A DNA stretch of 54,501 bases, from the NCBI RefSeq assembly GCF_009728735.1, contig NZ_CP024636.1:910808-965308 (forward strand), in the 5' to 3' direction. This DNA is from Pantoea phytobeneficialis (GTDB lineage Bacteria > Pseudomonadota > Gammaproteobacteria > Enterobacterales > Enterobacteriaceae). Shown piece after piece: positions 26,347 through 36,930 of this stretch (positions within the stretch are counted from its first letter, which is position 1; each line of letters starts with the position of its first letter). Position numbers and translations under genes: made by a program. The notes under the pieces are model-generated. The model ran no database searches, was not told where the DNA came from, and saw only the letters and a program-made list of their open reading frames with translations.

Positions 26347-26402
26347 TTGCTGCCACTATAAACAGGATGTTAATATTTGGCAATCGAGACGCTTAGACGT
26401 CC
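26347..26402. promoter_or_regulatory. Divergent mtnE/mtnB promoters with MetJ boxes
   Basis: Two adjacent 8-bp met boxes, AGACGCTT (26387-26394) and AGACGTCC (26395-26402), match the MetJ consensus AGACGTCT. On the minus strand TTGCCA (26378-26383) and TATAGT (26355-26360) are 17 bp apart; on the plus strand TTGCTG (26347) and TAATAT (26371) are 18 bp apart. MetJ with S-adenosylmethionine would repress both directions. MetJ binding is inferred from the motif. Confidence 0.75.
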
Positions 26403-26431
26403 AAACTAACCTGCGGGATATCAACATCGCT

Positions 26432-27046
26432 ATGACCGATTTTCTTCCACTGGAACAGTTGGTGGCGGCCTGCCACTGGATTGGCGCAAAAGGCTGGGCA
26501 CCGGCCACTGGCGGCAACATGTCGGTGCGTCAGGATGACGAATACTGCCTGCTGAGCGCATCAGGCAAGGATAAAGGGCGTCTGACGCGCGATGACTTTA
26601 TTCAGGTAGAGATCGCCACTAACGCGGTACCCTCCGGGCGTAAGCCGTCGGCGGAAACCGGCCTGCATACCTTAATCTATCGCCTGTTTCCGCAAGCAGG
26701 CGCGGTGTTGCATACCCATACGGTGAACTCGACGGTACTGTCGCGCGTGGAAAAGGGCAGCGCGTTGCTGCTGAGTGGTTATGAGATGCAGAAAACCCTC
26801 GCCGGTCAGGAGACTCACCTTAACACTGTCGCGATTCCCCTGTTCGATAACGACCAGGATATTGATGCGCTGGCGGAACGTATCGCGGCTTTTTCCCGTG
26901 AGACGCCGCTGCGTTACGGCTTTTTGCTCCGCGGCCACGGTCTGACCTGCTGGGGCAAAGACGTCAATGAAGCCCGCCGTCATCTGGAAGGGCTGGAATT
27001 TTTGTTTGAATGTGAACTACAACGTCGGCTGCTGGAGGCCAGATGA
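26432..27046 (+). CDS. mtnB: Methylthioribulose-1-phosphate dehydratase
   Basis: 204 residues of the class II aldolase/adducin family. Zinc ligands are visible in [13 protein letters not shown] and in [11 protein letters not shown], with the active-site Glu near SAETGLHT. It dehydrates methylthioribulose-1-phosphate to 2,3-diketo-5-methylthiopentyl-1-phosphate. The ATG at 26432 gives the usual family length; the frame extends upstream through the met boxes and is rejected. It overlaps mtnC by 4 bp. Confidence 0.93.
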   Translation: MTDFLPLEQLVAACHWIGAKGWAPATGGNMSVRQDDEYCLLSASGKDKGRLTRDDFIQVEIATNAVPSGRKPSAETGLHTLIYRLFPQAGAVLHTHTVNSTVLSRVEKGSALLLSGYEMQKTLAGQETHLNTVAIPLFDNDQDIDALAERIAAFSRETPLRYGFLLRGHGLTCWGKDVNEARRHLEGLEFLFECELQRRLLEAR

Positions 27047-27726
27047 TTCGCGCAATTGTTACCGATATTGAAGGCACCACCAGCGATATTCGCTTTGTCC
27101 ACAACGTGCTGTTCCCCTATGCCCGCCAGCATCTGACGGCGTTTGTTCGTGAACATCAGGACGACGCGCCAGTGGCGGCGGCGCTTGCGGCGGTACGTGA
27201 GGAGTCCGGCGCAGCGCAAGCTTCGCTGGACGAGGTGATTGCTACCCTGCTGAGCTACATCGATCAGGATCGCAAATCACCCGGCCTGAAAGCGTTGCAG
27301 GGCATGATCTGGCGAGATGGCTATGTCAGTGGCCAGTTTACCGGCCATCTCTACCCGGATGTGTTACCCGCATTTGAACGCTGGCAACAGCAGGGCAAGG
27401 CGCTGTACGTATATTCCTCCGGTTCCGTGGCGGCGCAGAAATTATTATTTGGCTACAGCGATGAAGGTGATTTAACGTCGTTGTTTAGCGGCTATTTTGA
27501 CACTGGCGTCGGTGCCAAGCGCGAAACCCAGTCCTATCGCAATATTGCGCAGCAGATTGGTTATGCGCCGTCGGAACTGTTGTTCCTGTCCGATATTCAT
27601 CAGGAACTGGATGCCGCTGCCGAAGCGGGCTGGCATACCCTGCAATTAATTCGCGGCGAGGCGGATAGCGAAAGCCGTCATCGTCAGGTAAATGATTTTT
27701 CCCAGATTAACCCGGAGTCGATTTAG
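27043..27726 (+). CDS. mtnC: Enolase-phosphatase E1
   Basis: 227 residues of the HAD superfamily. Motif I is [15 protein letters not shown], motif [15 protein letters not shown] and motif [14 protein letters not shown], typical of the bifunctional E1 enzyme. It enolises and dephosphorylates the MtnB product to acireductone. It overlaps mtnB (ATGA) and ends one base before the mtnD start, so mtnBCD form one operon. Confidence 0.95.
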   Translation: MIRAIVTDIEGTTSDIRFVHNVLFPYARQHLTAFVREHQDDAPVAAALAAVREESGAAQASLDEVIATLLSYIDQDRKSPGLKALQGMIWRDGYVSGQFTGHLYPDVLPAFERWQQQGKALYVYSSGSVAAQKLLFGYSDEGDLTSLFSGYFDTGVGAKRETQSYRNIAQQIGYAPSELLFLSDIHQELDAAAEAGWHTLQLIRGEADSESRHRQVNDFSQINPESI

Positions 27727-27727
27727 G

Positions 27728-28270
27728 ATGAGTGCACTGACCATTTTTACCGATACCGAAGCCAGCCAGCCGGTGTGGCACAGTACCGATGCAGAAGCGA
27801 TTCGCGAGCGTCTCAACGCCAAAGGCGTGCGTTTTGAACGCTGGGAAGCAGATCGCGATCTGGGTGCCACCCCGGATTCTGACACGGTGATCAAAGCTTA
27901 TCAGCATGCGATCGATCGTCTGGTGGCCGAAAAAGGTTATCAGAGCTGGGATGTGTTGAGCATGCGTGCCGACAACCCGCAGAAAGAAGCGCTGCGCAGC
28001 AAGTTTCTCAATGAACATACCCACAGCGAAGATGAAGTTCGCTTCTTTGTTGAAGGTTCAGGTCTGTTCTGCCTGCATCTGGATGGTCAGGTGTACCAGA
28101 TCCTGTGTGAAAAACAGGATCTGATTTCAGTGCCGGCTGGCACGCCGCATTGGTTTGATATGGGTTCTGAGCCGCACTTTACCGCCATCCGTATTTTCGA
28201 CAACCAGGAAGGCTGGATTGCGAACTTCACTGGCGACAGCATTGCGGATGCTTATCCGCGTCTGGCTTGA
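27728..28270 (+). CDS. mtnD: Acireductone dioxygenase
   Basis: 180 residues of the cupin family. The metal ligands His97, His99, Glu103 ([12 protein letters not shown]) and His141 (GTPHWFD) correspond to His96, His98, Glu102 and His140 of the Klebsiella enzyme. With iron it makes KMTB and formate; with nickel it makes methylthiopropionate, CO and formate. The ATG at 27728 follows AGG and gives the family length. It is followed by a repeat element. Confidence 0.95.
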   Translation: MSALTIFTDTEASQPVWHSTDAEAIRERLNAKGVRFERWEADRDLGATPDSDTVIKAYQHAIDRLVAEKGYQSWDVLSMRADNPQKEALRSKFLNEHTHSEDEVRFFVEGSGLFCLHLDGQVYQILCEKQDLISVPAGTPHWFDMGSEPHFTAIRIFDNQEGWIANFTGDSIADAYPRLA

Positions 28271-28287
28271 TTTGGCGCGAGTTATGA

Positions 28288-28391
28288 CCCTCACCCTAAC
28301 CCTCTCCCGCCAGCGGGAGAGGGGACTGATCGAGTCAATCTGGCATATGGCACATCTCCCTCTCCCTCATGGGAGAGGGCCGGGGTGAGGG
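28288..28391. repeat. CCCTCACC-ended palindromic repeat element, copy 2 (inverted)
   Basis: 104 bp with the same inverted ends as the element at 24223-24382 but in opposite orientation and with a single internal unit. Identity continues about 12 bp past the right end (TAACAGACCGCA), matching the flank of copy 1. The two copies therefore bracket yafV-mtnE-mtnB-mtnC-mtnD as inverted repeats. Confidence 0.85.
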
Positions 28392-28420
28392 TAACAGACC
28401 GCATCTCCCCTCACCGCACC

Positions 28421-29443
28421 TCACCTAACCTGAAAAATCCCCTCTTTAACCTGCTCAGGCGTCACCACGCCGGTATCCAGCACCCAACCACTGATTAACG
28501 CCGCGGGCGTGACATCAAACGCCGGGTTGTAAACGGCAGCGTTCTCTGGTGCCCACTGCACGCTGCCAAAACTGCCTGCTACGCCGGTGACTTCGCTGGC
28601 GGCGCGTTGTTCAATCGGAATGGCGTCGCCATTCGGGCACAGGCGGTCCAGCGTGGTATGCGGTGCCGCTACATAGAACGGTACGCCGTGGTACTGCGCC
28701 AGCACCGCCAGGCTGTAGGTGCCTATTTTATTCGCCACATCGCCATTGGCCGCAATGCGATCCGCACCAAACCAAATGGCATCAACCACGCCGCGCGCCA
28801 TCAGGCTGGCAGCCATTGAATCGGTGATCAGATGGTAAGGAATCCCCAACTCACCCAATTCCCATGCGGTCAGGCGGCCCCCCTGCAATAACGGACGGGT
28901 TTCATCCACCCAAACATTTTTCACCTTACCCTGCTGGTGCGCATGAGCAATCACCCCCAGCGCGGTGCCCACGCCTGCGGTCGCCAGGCCTCCGGTGTTG
29001 CAGTGGGTCAGCAACTGGCTGCCTGGCTTCACTAACGCGCTACCTGCCCGGGCAATGTTGTCGCACAGCTGTTTATCTTCCTCTACCAGGCGCAGTGCCT
29101 CGTGGGTCAGCGCGCTGACAAAATCCGGGTGTGCCAGCGCCACTTTCATACGATCGAGGTTGTTCATCAGATTCACCGCCGTCGGACGCGCCGCACGCAG
29201 TACCTCCAGCGCTTCAGCCAGTGCCGCCTGCGCCATGCCCTGTTCCGCCAGTAACGCCAGCAGCAGGCTGGCGGAAAGGCCGATTAACGGTGCGCCACGC
29301 ACCCGCAATGCGTGGATATGATCAACCAGTTGTACGACATCGTGTGCAGGCAACCAATTTTTCTGCTGGGGCAGCGCCTGCTGGTCGAGGATCCAGAGCT
29401 GGTTATCGCGAATTTCCAGGCTGGTAGTGCGAAGTGTTTGCAT
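28421..29443 (-). CDS. mtnA: Methylthioribose-1-phosphate isomerase
   Basis: 340 residues related to eIF2B alpha. Catalytic Cys148 (LLTHCNTGG) and Asp228 ([11 protein letters not shown]) are 80 residues apart, as in the Bacillus enzyme (Cys160, Asp240). It isomerises methylthioribose-1-phosphate to the ribulose form. It is divergent from mtnK across 105 bp carrying MetJ-type boxes. Confidence 0.95.
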   Translation of the reverse strand: MQTLRTTSLEIRDNQLWILDQQALPQQKNWLPAHDVVQLVDHIHALRVRGAPLIGLSASLLLALLAEQGMAQAALAEALEVLRAARPTAVNLMNNLDRMKVALAHPDFVSALTHEALRLVEEDKQLCDNIARAGSALVKPGSQLLTHCNTGGLATAGVGTALGVIAHAHQQGKVKNVWVDETRPLLQGGRLTAWELGELGIPYHLITDSMAASLMARGVVDAIWFGADRIAANGDVANKIGTYSLAVLAQYHGVPFYVAAPHTTLDRLCPNGDAIPIEQRAASEVTGVAGSFGSVQWAPENAAVYNPAFDVTPAALISGWVLDTGVVTPEQVKEGIFQVR

Positions 29444-29476
29444 GGTGTGAAATCCCTGTTGCGTTAATGGCGGCTA

Positions 29477-29519
29477 TTGTGCCAACATGCGTGACGGATG
29501 TATAGACGTCTGAACGGCT
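29477..29519 (+). promoter_or_regulatory. mtnK promoter with MetJ boxes
   Basis: A perfect met box AGACGTCT (29504-29511) is flanked in register by two weaker boxes, GGATGTAT and GAACGGCT. It overlaps the -10 of a promoter TTGTGC-18 bp-TATAGA. The same operator could serve the divergent mtnA. MetJ control is inferred. Confidence 0.78.
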
Positions 29520-29548
29520 TATTACTTACGATTCACGAGGAACAGGCA

Positions 29549-30748
29549 ATGTCGCAATACCGTACGTTCACCGCTGCCGATGCTGTGGAATATGCAAAAC
29601 AATTTGGCGGTGTGGACGATCCGTCAGCGCTGGTGAGCGCCGAGGAGATCGGTGATGGAAATCTTAACCTGGTATTTAAGATTTACGACAACCAGGGCGT
29701 CAGCCGTGTGGTGGTTAAGCAGGCGCTGCCTTATGTGCGCTGCGTCGGTGAATCCTGGCCGTTAACCCTGGATCGTGCCCGTCTGGAAGCGCAGACGTTG
29801 GTAGAACACTACAAACATTGCCCGCAGCATACCGTGCACGTAACCCATTACGATGCCGATCTGGCGGTGATGGTGATGGAAGATCTCTCCAGCCATCGCA
29901 TCTGGCGTGGTGAGCTGGTGAAAGGCGCATATTATCCGCAGGCGGCCAGCCAATTGGGCGAATACCTGGCGCAGACCCTATTCCATACCTCCGATTTCAT
30001 TCTGCATCCGCATAAGAAAAAAGCCGAAGTTGCGCGCTTTATCAACCCGGAGATGTGTGAAATCACTGAAGATCTGTTCTTCAACGACCCCTATATCGAC
30101 CATGAACGCAACAAATATCCGGCAGCGCTGCAATCGCTGGTGGAAAGCCTGCGCAGCGATGATGCGCTGAGAATTGCGGTGGCTGGTCTGAAGCACCGTT
30201 TCTTTGCCGATGCGGAAGCCTTGTTACACGGCGATATTCACAGCGGATCAATCTTTGTGGCGGATGGCAGCCTGAAAGCGATTGATGCGGAATTTGGCTA
30301 CTTCGGTCCGATTGGTTTTGATGTTGGCACCGCGCTGGGGAACCTGCTGATTAACTACTGCTGCCTGCCGGGTCTGCTGGCCCCGCGTGAAGCGGCGGAA
30401 GCGCGCGAACGTCGCCTGAGCGATGTTCATCAGGTCTGGAGCATTTTCGAGAGCCGTTTCCTCGAGCTGGCTGCCGCCAAAACCTCCGACGTGGCGCTGG
30501 CATATCCGGGTTATGCCGCAGCCTTCCTGCGTAAAGTCTGGAGCGATACCATCGGTTACTGCGGCACCGAGCTGATTCGCCGTACCGTAGGGATGTCGCA
30601 TGTGGCGGATTTCAAACTGATTGGCGATGATGCGATGCGTACCGAGTGCATCCGCAGCTGCATCACCCTGGGACGCACGTTGATTCTGGCGGCTAACCAT
30701 ATTGATGATGTTGATGGATTGATTGCCCGGATTCGTCAGGCGGGATAA
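29549..30748 (+). CDS. mtnK: Methylthioribose kinase
   Basis: 399 residues of the aminoglycoside phosphotransferase/choline kinase fold. The catalytic loop is [13 protein letters not shown] and the metal Asp is in [17 protein letters not shown]. It phosphorylates 5-methylthioribose, the first committed salvage step after MtnN nucleosidase. The ATG at 29549 ([16 protein letters not shown]) gives the family length; the frame opens 17 codons earlier but inside the operator. Confidence 0.95.
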   Translation: MSQYRTFTAADAVEYAKQFGGVDDPSALVSAEEIGDGNLNLVFKIYDNQGVSRVVVKQALPYVRCVGESWPLTLDRARLEAQTLVEHYKHCPQHTVHVTHYDADLAVMVMEDLSSHRIWRGELVKGAYYPQAASQLGEYLAQTLFHTSDFILHPHKKKAEVARFINPEMCEITEDLFFNDPYIDHERNKYPAALQSLVESLRSDDALRIAVAGLKHRFFADAEALLHGDIHSGSIFVADGSLKAIDAEFGYFGPIGFDVGTALGNLLINYCCLPGLLAPREAAEARERRLSDVHQVWSIFESRFLELAAAKTSDVALAYPGYAAAFLRKVWSDTIGYCGTELIRRTVGMSHVADFKLIGDDAMRTECIRSCITLGRTLILAANHIDDVDGLIARIRQAG

Positions 30749-30761
30749 ATCGTTCAGCAAG

Positions 30762-30782
30762 CGCGATAAATCGCGCCGCTAC
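30762..30782. repeat. Single arm of the palindromic extragenic repeat
   Basis: One 21-bp arm with core CGATAAATCGCGCCGCT, identical to the arm at 13274-13294, between convergent mtnK and fadE. The facing arm is missing. Confidence 0.8.
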
Positions 30783-30810
30783 GACTTCGTGCGGCGCGTT
30801 TCGTCATCGT

Positions 30811-33255
30811 TTATGCCGCTTCACTGGCGCGGGTGGGCGCTTTGCTTTGCGGTTTGGGTACCGCCAGCGCTTCCGGTGCAAACTCATCAACGTTGATCGC
30901 ACGCAAGCGACTGACTTCGGCACGGGTCAGGACCTGGGCTTCTGTCTCATCAATCCAACCCTCTTTCAGGCCACGCTGGGCCAGTTGATCCAGACGGGTG
31001 AAGGAGAGATTTTTCTTCAGCTGTTTGCACAGGCGATCGTGAATCACTTCAGCCGCCATCACATCCTGCAACGCTTGTTCCAGTTGTCCAGCCGGGTTAT
31101 GTGCGCTCGGTGTCAGATATTGACCACGTCCCAGACGGGTGCGAGTGGCTGACGGCAGTTGCAACAACTTCGCCAGCTTGTGGTCGAGCTTATCAGACGG
31201 CGCCGGGCAGTGATGCCCACCAGCAAAGATCACCATACGTAGCGCGCCAGCCACCAGGCGATGCGGGAAGTTGCGCAGCAGGTCATCAATCGCCACTTCG
31301 GCTTGATGCAGCGCATCCTGTACGCCCCAGTGCACCAGCGGCAAATCGGCTTCATTGCGTCCTTCATCTTCATAGCGTTTCAGCGTGGCTGATGCCAGAT
31401 AGAGTTGGCTCAGCACATCGCCAAGGCGCGCGGAGATGCGTTCACGGCGTTTCAGGCTGCCGCCCAGCACTGCCATCGAGACGTCCGACAGCAGGGCAAG
31501 GTTGGCGCTCAGACGGTTAATCTGCTGATAATAATGGCGTGTGGCGTCACGGGTTGGGGTGGCGCTGGTACGACCGCCGGTCAGACCAAGCCACAGGCTA
31601 CGCACTTTATTGCTGCCGACATGGCCGATATGGCTGAACAATGCACGGTCAAACGCGACCAAATCATTTTTCGCCGCCGCATTCATCTCTTCCAGCACCC
31701 ACGGATGGCAACGAATCGCACCCTGGCCGAAGATAATCATGCTACGCGTCAGGATATTGGCGCCTTCGACGGTGATCGCAATCGGGGCACCCTGGTATGC
31801 GCGGGCAAGGAAGTTGTTCTCGCCGAGCATAATGCCTTTGCCACCGGCGATATCCATCGCATCGATAATCGATTGTTGGCCGCGATGGGTGCAGTGATAT
31901 TTGACAATCGCCGACAGCACCGCTGGCTTCTCGCCGAGCATAATGCCGCTGGTGATAAGGATTGCCGCCGCATCCATCACATAGGCGTTACCGGCAATGC
32001 GTGCCAGCGGTTCTTCAATCCCTTCCATCTTGCCGATGGAGACTTTGAACTGGCGGCGGATGTGCGCGTAGGCACCGGTCGCCAGTGCGATGGTTTTCAG
32101 GCTGCCTGTGGAGTTGGAGGGCAGGGTGATACCACGACCAACGGACAGGCATTCCACCAGCATACGCCAGCCCTGACCGGCCATTGCCGGGCCGCCAATA
32201 ATGTAATCAATCGGCACAAAGATATCTTTGCCGCGCGTCGGACCGTTCTGGAAGGGCACGTTCAGCGGGAAGTGGCGGTTACCAATTTCCACGCCTGGGG
32301 TGTGGGTCGGGATCAGCGCGCAGGTAATCCCCAACTCTTCCGTCTCGCCCAGCAGATGATCCGGGTCGGACAGTTTAAACGCCAGACCAAGCACGGTGGC
32401 GATCGGTGCCAGCGTGATATAGCGTTTGTTCCAGGTGAGGCGCATGCCAAGTACCTGCTTACCCTGCCACTCACCCATGCACACCACGCCGGTATCGGGA
32501 ATGGCCCCGGCATCGGAGCCGGCTTCCGGGCTGGTCAGAGCAAAGCATGGGATCTCGTCGCCACGCGCCAGGCGCGGCAGATAGTGATCCTTCTGCTCAT
32601 CGGTGCCGTAATGCTGTAGCAGTTCACCGGGGCCGAGGGAGTTCGGTACGCCAACGGTGATCGCCAGAATGCCTGAGACTCCAGCCAGTTTTTGCAGTAC
32701 GCGCGCCTGGGCGTAAGCTGAGAACTCAAGTCCGCCGTATTCTTTCTTGATGATCATGGCGAAGAAACGATGTTCTTTCAGATAGGCCCACAGCTCTGGC
32801 GGCAGATCAGCCATTTCGTGGGTGATCTGGAAATCGTTCGCCATACGACAGGCTTCTTCCACCGGGCCATCCAGGAAGGTTTGTTCTTCTTCCGTCAATC
32901 GCGGCTGCGGATAGTTGTGCAGTTTCTGCCAATCCGGTTTGCCACGAAACAAATCACCTTCCCACCAGGTGGTACCCGCATCAATCGCTTCTTTTTCCGT
33001 ACGCGACATCGGCGGCATCACTTTCTGGAAGCTATGTAACATCGGTTTGGAAAACATGCTGCGACGCATGGTCGGCAGGTTAAACGGCAGCAGGATGATC
33101 GCGAGAGGCAGCAGCAACCAGGGTGTCCACAGCCCGCTAAACGCCAGCGCAGCGGTCCACAACAGCAGAATGGCACTGCTCAGCCGCAGAGAAAGTTGAT
33201 GATAGAAGAGGGCGCTAATCAATATCAGCGTCGCAACGATTGAGGCAACCAGCAT
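30811..33255 (-). CDS. fadE: Acyl-CoA dehydrogenase FadE
   Basis: 814 residues, exactly the E. coli length. An N-terminal hydrophobic region of about 60 residues (two helices) precedes the acyl-CoA dehydrogenase domains at about 130-480, with [13 protein letters not shown] and [18 protein letters not shown]-terminal extension specific to this family (DUF1974) follows. It catalyses the first oxidation of fatty-acid beta-oxidation. A FadR-type palindrome lies 26 bp upstream of the ATG. Confidence 0.97.
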   Translation of the reverse strand: MLVASIVATLILISALFYHQLSLRLSSAILLLWTAALAFSGLWTPWLLLPLAIILLPFNLPTMRRSMFSKPMLHSFQKVMPPMSRTEKEAIDAGTTWWEGDLFRGKPDWQKLHNYPQPRLTEEEQTFLDGPVEEACRMANDFQITHEMADLPPELWAYLKEHRFFAMIIKKEYGGLEFSAYAQARVLQKLAGVSGILAITVGVPNSLGPGELLQHYGTDEQKDHYLPRLARGDEIPCFALTSPEAGSDAGAIPDTGVVCMGEWQGKQVLGMRLTWNKRYITLAPIATVLGLAFKLSDPDHLLGETEELGITCALIPTHTPGVEIGNRHFPLNVPFQNGPTRGKDIFVPIDYIIGGPAMAGQGWRMLVECLSVGRGITLPSNSTGSLKTIALATGAYAHIRRQFKVSIGKMEGIEEPLARIAGNAYVMDAAAILITSGIMLGEKPAVLSAIVKYHCTHRGQQSIIDAMDIAGGKGIMLGENNFLARAYQGAPIAITVEGANILTRSMIIFGQGAIRCHPWVLEEMNAAAKNDLVAFDRALFSHIGHVGSNKVRSLWLGLTGGRTSATPTRDATRHYYQQINRLSANLALLSDVSMAVLGGSLKRRERISARLGDVLSQLYLASATLKRYEDEGRNEADLPLVHWGVQDALHQAEVAIDDLLRNFPHRLVAGALRMVIFAGGHHCPAPSDKLDHKLAKLLQLPSATRTRLGRGQYLTPSAHNPAGQLEQALQDVMAAEVIHDRLCKQLKKNLSFTRLDQLAQRGLKEGWIDETEAQVLTRAEVSRLRAINVDEFAPEALAVPKPQSKAPTRASEAA

Positions 33256-33277
33256 AATGAACCGCTCCGTAAGTTGT

Positions 33278-33294
33278 AAGAGGTCTGACCTGTT
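33278..33294. promoter_or_regulatory. FadR operator of fadE
   Basis: AAGAGGTCTGACCTGTT contains the perfect dyad AGGTC-T-GACCT and fits the FadR consensus (TGGTCNGACCA-like core). It lies just upstream of fadE, a known FadR target in E. coli. Binding is inferred from the motif. Confidence 0.75.
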
Positions 33295-33498
33295 ATGTGT
33301 TAAGGTTTAGAGCAGCCGCGAAAATTTATCAATCTGTTTACAACGCAATTACAACCAAACTCACAAAATCATCCTGGCAGATTGATCTGACACATAACCC
33401 GACGCTTTTTCCCGCCAGACGTCAGGTCTGGATGCTTTGCGCCTTAACGCCATTCCGTTAAACTTGCGGAGTCAATCTTTCCTCTAAAGGACATCCCT

Positions 33499-34077
33499 AT
33501 GTATCAGGACATTATCCGGTCAGAGCTTAATGAAGCCGCCGATACGCTGAATAACTTCCTCAGCAATGAAGCCAATATCCACGCGATTCAGCGCGCCGCA
33601 GTGATGCTGGCGGATAGCTTCAAAGCGGGCGGCAAAGTTCTCTCCTGCGGTAACGGCGGCTCGCATTGCGATGCCATGCACTTCGCTGAAGAACTGACCG
33701 GGCGTTACCGTGAAAACCGTCCTGGCTATCCGGCCATCGCTATCTCTGATGTCAGCCACCTGTCGTGCGTCAGCAATGATTTTGGTTACGATTACGTGTT
33801 TTCTCGCTATATCGAAGCGGTGGGCCGTGCGGGGGACGTGCTGCTGGGTATTTCCACCTCTGGCAACTCCGCCAACATCATCAAAGCGGTGGAAGCCGCA
33901 CGCGCGCAGGGCATGAAAGTGATCACCCTGACCGGTAAAGACGGTGGCAAGATGGCAGGAACGGCGGATATCGAAATCCGTGTGCCGCATTTTGGCTACG
34001 CTGACCGCATCCAGGAGATTCACATTAAAGTGATCCATATTCTGATGCTGCTGATTGAAAAAGAGATGGTGAAGTAA
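33499..34077 (+). CDS. gmhA: Phosphoheptose isomerase (sedoheptulose-7-phosphate isomerase)
   Basis: 192 residues, same length as E. coli GmhA (LpcA) and nearly identical. A single SIS domain has the phosphate loop [16 protein letters not shown] and the active-site region ISTSGNSAN. It makes D-glycero-D-manno-heptose 7-phosphate for the lipopolysaccharide inner core. It is divergent from fadE and followed by a terminator and yafJ. Confidence 0.97.
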   Translation: MYQDIIRSELNEAADTLNNFLSNEANIHAIQRAAVMLADSFKAGGKVLSCGNGGSHCDAMHFAEELTGRYRENRPGYPAIAISDVSHLSCVSNDFGYDYVFSRYIEAVGRAGDVLLGISTSGNSANIIKAVEAARAQGMKVITLTGKDGGKMAGTADIEIRVPHFGYADRIQEIHIKVIHILMLLIEKEMVK

Positions 34078-34088
34078 GTCGTGGCTTC

Positions 34089-34114
34089 TCCTCCCACGTC
34101 AGTGGGAGGATTTT
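34089..34114 (+). terminator. Terminator after gmhA
   Basis: Perfect 9-bp stem TCCTCCCAC / GTGGGAGGA with a GTCA loop followed by TTTT. It lies between gmhA and yafJ and may attenuate rather than fully block read-through, since yafJ starts 15 bp later. Confidence 0.8.
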
Positions 34115-34129
34115 ACTAAGGCGGTAGCT

Positions 34130-34897
34130 ATGTGCGAATTGCTCGGGATGAGCGCCAATGTCCCCACGGATATCTGTTTCAGTTTTACCGGTCTGGTACA
34201 GCGTGGCGGCGGAACCGGGCCGCACAAAGATGGCTGGGGCATTACCTTTTACGAAGATAAAGGGTGCCGCACCTTTAAAGATCCGCTGCCGAGCTTTAAC
34301 TCGCCGATTGCCCGTCTGGTACAGGAATACCCGATCAAGTCACATTCGGTGGTGGCCCATATCCGCCAGGCGAATCGTGGCGAAGTGTCGCTGGAAAACA
34401 CCCATCCCTTTACTCGCGAGCTGTGGGGCCGTAACTGGACCTATGCGCACAACGGCCAGCTGAAAGGGTATCGTCAGCTTGATACCGGCCATTTCCGTCC
34501 GGTTGGCGAGACGGACAGTGAAAAAGCGTTTTGCTGGATCCTGCACAAACTCACCACGCGTTATCCGCGTACGCCGGGTAACTGGCCTGCGGTGTTCCGT
34601 TATATCGCCGAGCTGGCGGCGGAACTGCGGCAGAAAGGGGTGTTTAATATGCTGTTGTCGGACGGACGTTATCTGATGGCGTTCTGTTCCACCAATCTGT
34701 TTTGGATCACCCGCCGTGCGCCCTTTGGTAAAGCGAAGTTGCTTGATCAGGATGTGGAAATTGATTTTCAGCAGCAGACCACGCCGCAGGATGTGGTGAC
34801 GGTGATTGCAACGCAACCGCTAACGGGAAATGAAACCTGGCACCGGATAGTGCCAGGTGAATGGGTATTATTTTGCCTGGGAGAGCGCCAGGAATGA
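34130..34897 (+). CDS. yafJ: Class II glutamine amidotransferase YafJ
   Basis: 255 residues, as in E. coli. The N-terminal Cys2 nucleophile ([10 protein letters not shown]) and motifs [11 protein letters not shown] and YAHNGQL define an Ntn glutamine amidotransferase. No synthase domain is attached, so the ammonia acceptor is unknown. The 3' end overlaps yafK by 30 bp on the opposite strand. Confidence 0.92.
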   Translation: MCELLGMSANVPTDICFSFTGLVQRGGGTGPHKDGWGITFYEDKGCRTFKDPLPSFNSPIARLVQEYPIKSHSVVAHIRQANRGEVSLENTHPFTRELWGRNWTYAHNGQLKGYRQLDTGHFRPVGETDSEKAFCWILHKLTTRYPRTPGNWPAVFRYIAELAAELRQKGVFNMLLSDGRYLMAFCSTNLFWITRRAPFGKAKLLDQDVEIDFQQQTTPQDVVTVIATQPLTGNETWHRIVPGEWVLFCLGERQE

Positions 34898-35614
34898 TTT
34901 TGATGCAGCGTCTGGCGCGGTCATCACCGCCGGACTGCTGTTCACCGCATACTGGCCGGTGGCGGTCACGTTGACCGTCGGCGGCTGATGGTACTTCTCA
35001 AAGTACGCATAGCCCGGCTGCAACTGACGCCAGAAGCTGGCGTAAGTGGAGTAGCGATGACGCTGCATATTGCTGTCGGTCATACGGAACGGGAAGATGC
35101 TCAGGGCGATCTCTTGCTGGCCGTTACGCAGCGCCGCGTTCACATAGGTATAAATCTCGTCCATGTAGGCGTTGGTCATGGCATAGCAGCCAATTGACTT
35201 ACAGTCGCCGTGAATCATCAGATATTTGCCGCTGTAACCATTATCACGGTCAAATTGATTCGGGAAGCCGGTATTGATGGCGCGATAATAGTGGCTATCC
35301 GGTTTTAACTGATTCAGCTTGACGCTATAAAATCCTTCCGGACTTTTAAAATCGCCCTCACGGCGTTTGGGTCCCAAGCCGCCAGAGAAATTACAAATGC
35401 GGTAGCTATCCAGCAGACGATATTCATTACCGATCTTGCCGTACAGTTCCAGCGTGCGTTCTTCCTTGAAGATCTGAATATAAACCGGCGTGCCAAGTAA
35501 TTGTTTTTTTAGTTCTTTACTGACCGGAGCCTGTGGGTTAACTGGCTCTGGCGTCATTGCCCAGCTAAGGACCGGCATAACAATCATCGCAAGGAATAAT
35601 GCGATTCTGCCCAT
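34868..35614 (-). CDS. yafK: L,D-transpeptidase-family murein-Lpp amidase YafK (DpaA/LdtF)
   Basis: 248 residues with signal peptide [19 protein letters not shown] and a YkuD-type catalytic motif, [15 protein letters not shown], containing the active Cys. The E. coli homologue (DpaA, LdtF) is reported to detach Braun lipoprotein from peptidoglycan. The ATG at 35614 begins the signal; the frame opens 19 codons upstream, without a signal-like start. The C-terminal region is variable, as in the family. Confidence 0.9.
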   Translation of the reverse strand: MGRIALFLAMIVMPVLSWAMTPEPVNPQAPVSKELKKQLLGTPVYIQIFKEERTLELYGKIGNEYRLLDSYRICNFSGGLGPKRREGDFKSPEGFYSVKLNQLKPDSHYYRAINTGFPNQFDRDNGYSGKYLMIHGDCKSIGCYAMTNAYMDEIYTYVNAALRNGQQEIALSIFPFRMTDSNMQRHRYSTYASFWRQLQPGYAYFEKYHQPPTVNVTATGQYAVNSSPAVMTAPDAASKSFLALSQAK

Positions 35615-35827
35615 TCTGTGTGTACCTTGAAGTGAAGAAAAACTCTGACGCATAACGTCTCTGTATTGCATTATCGGAAATATCCGCTACCGCAGCGCAA
35701 CATTAACATTGTCTGGCGTTTAATCAAGCCGGTGGCTGAGAAAATAGCCATTTCTCAATGGGATTACGGCCATAAATTTGTAAACTTTAATGCTGGCAGC
35801 GACAAATATTGCTGATATCTTTCGATG

Positions 35828-35843
35828 CTGTATACTTATCCAG
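35828..35843 (+). promoter_or_regulatory. LexA (SOS) box of dinB
   Basis: CTGTATACTTATCCAG matches the LexA box CTGT-N8-ACAG with one mismatch, the same imperfect right half as the E. coli dinB box. It lies 14 bp upstream of the dinB ATG. Confidence 0.85.
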
Positions 35844-35857
35844 TATTCGGAGGGGGT

Positions 35858-36913
35858 ATGCGTAAGATCATTCATGTCGATATGGACTGCTTCTTCGCGG
35901 CAGTTGAAATGCGCGACGATCCCTCTTTGCGTGATATCCCCATCGCCATTGGCGGCAGCCGGGTACAGCGTGGCGTCATCAGTACCGCCAACTATCCGGC
36001 ACGCGAGTATGGCGTCCGTAGCGCGATGCCTACCGCGATGGCGTTAAAGCTCTGCCCACATCTGCGTCTGCTGCCCGGACGTTTCGAAGCCTACAAAGAA
36101 GCCTCGCGCCAGATCCGCACGATCTTTGCCCGGTATACTTCCCTGATTGAGCCGCTTTCGCTGGATGAAGCTTACCTTGATGTGACCGACAGTCCACATT
36201 GTCAGGGATCTGCCACTTTGATGGCGCAGGCGATCCGCGCCGACATCTGGCGGGAAACGCAGCTCACCGCATCAGCAGGTATCGCGCCAATTAAGTTTCT
36301 CGCCAAAATCGCGTCGGATTTGAACAAGCCCAACGGCCAGTTCGTCATTACGCCGCAGGCGATGCCGGATTTTTTGCTGACGCTGCCGCTGAGCAAAATT
36401 CCGGGTGTTGGCAAAGTGTCGGCGAAAAAACTGGAGGAGATGGGGCTTCTGACCTGTGGCGATGTGCAGCAAACCGACCTGGCGCGTCTGCTCAAACGCT
36501 TCGGCAAATTTGGCCGGGTGTTGTGGGAGCGCAGCCACGGCGTTGATGAGCGTGGCGTGGTGGTGGAGCGGGAACGCAAATCTCTCGGCGTTGAACGCAC
36601 CCTGATGGAAGATATTCATCGCTGGGAGCAGTGCCTGGAGATTATTGATTATCTGTACGAGGAGCTGGAGCGTCGTTTGACGCGAATTCGCCCGGATAAA
36701 CTGATCGCTCGTCAGGGGGTGAAGCTGAAGTTTAATGATTTCCAGCTGACGACCCAGGAGCATATCTGGCCGGTGCTGAATAAAGAGGACATGATCGCCG
36801 TGGCGCGCAAAACCTGGGATGAACGCCGTGCCGGACGGGGCGTCAGGCTGGTGGGATTGCATGTCACGCTGGTGAATCCACAGTTGGAAAGGCAGTTGTT
36901 GCTGGGGTTGTAG
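35858..36913 (+). CDS. dinB: DNA polymerase IV
   Basis: 351 residues, exactly the E. coli length. Y-family residues Asp8 (VDMDCFF), Asp103 and Glu104 (SLDEAYLDV) and steric gate Phe13 are present. The C-terminus QLLLGL is the beta-clamp binding peptide. It performs error-prone translesion synthesis under SOS control. The ATG at 35858 follows AGGGGG, and a LexA box precedes it. Unlike E. coli K-12, no dinJ-yafQ or yafNOP genes flank it. Confidence 0.97.
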   Translation: MRKIIHVDMDCFFAAVEMRDDPSLRDIPIAIGGSRVQRGVISTANYPAREYGVRSAMPTAMALKLCPHLRLLPGRFEAYKEASRQIRTIFARYTSLIEPLSLDEAYLDVTDSPHCQGSATLMAQAIRADIWRETQLTASAGIAPIKFLAKIASDLNKPNGQFVITPQAMPDFLLTLPLSKIPGVGKVSAKKLEEMGLLTCGDVQQTDLARLLKRFGKFGRVLWERSHGVDERGVVVERERKSLGVERTLMEDIHRWEQCLEIIDYLYEELERRLTRIRPDKLIARQGVKLKFNDFQLTTQEHIWPVLNKEDMIAVARKTWDERRAGRGVRLVGLHVTLVNPQLERQLLLGL

Positions 36914-36930
36914 TGAGGTGCGGGCTGATA

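Noticed and set aside
31405..32619. 404-codon plus-strand frame inside fadE
   Set aside because: Antisense shadow of fadE, which is full length and clearly conserved on the other strand.
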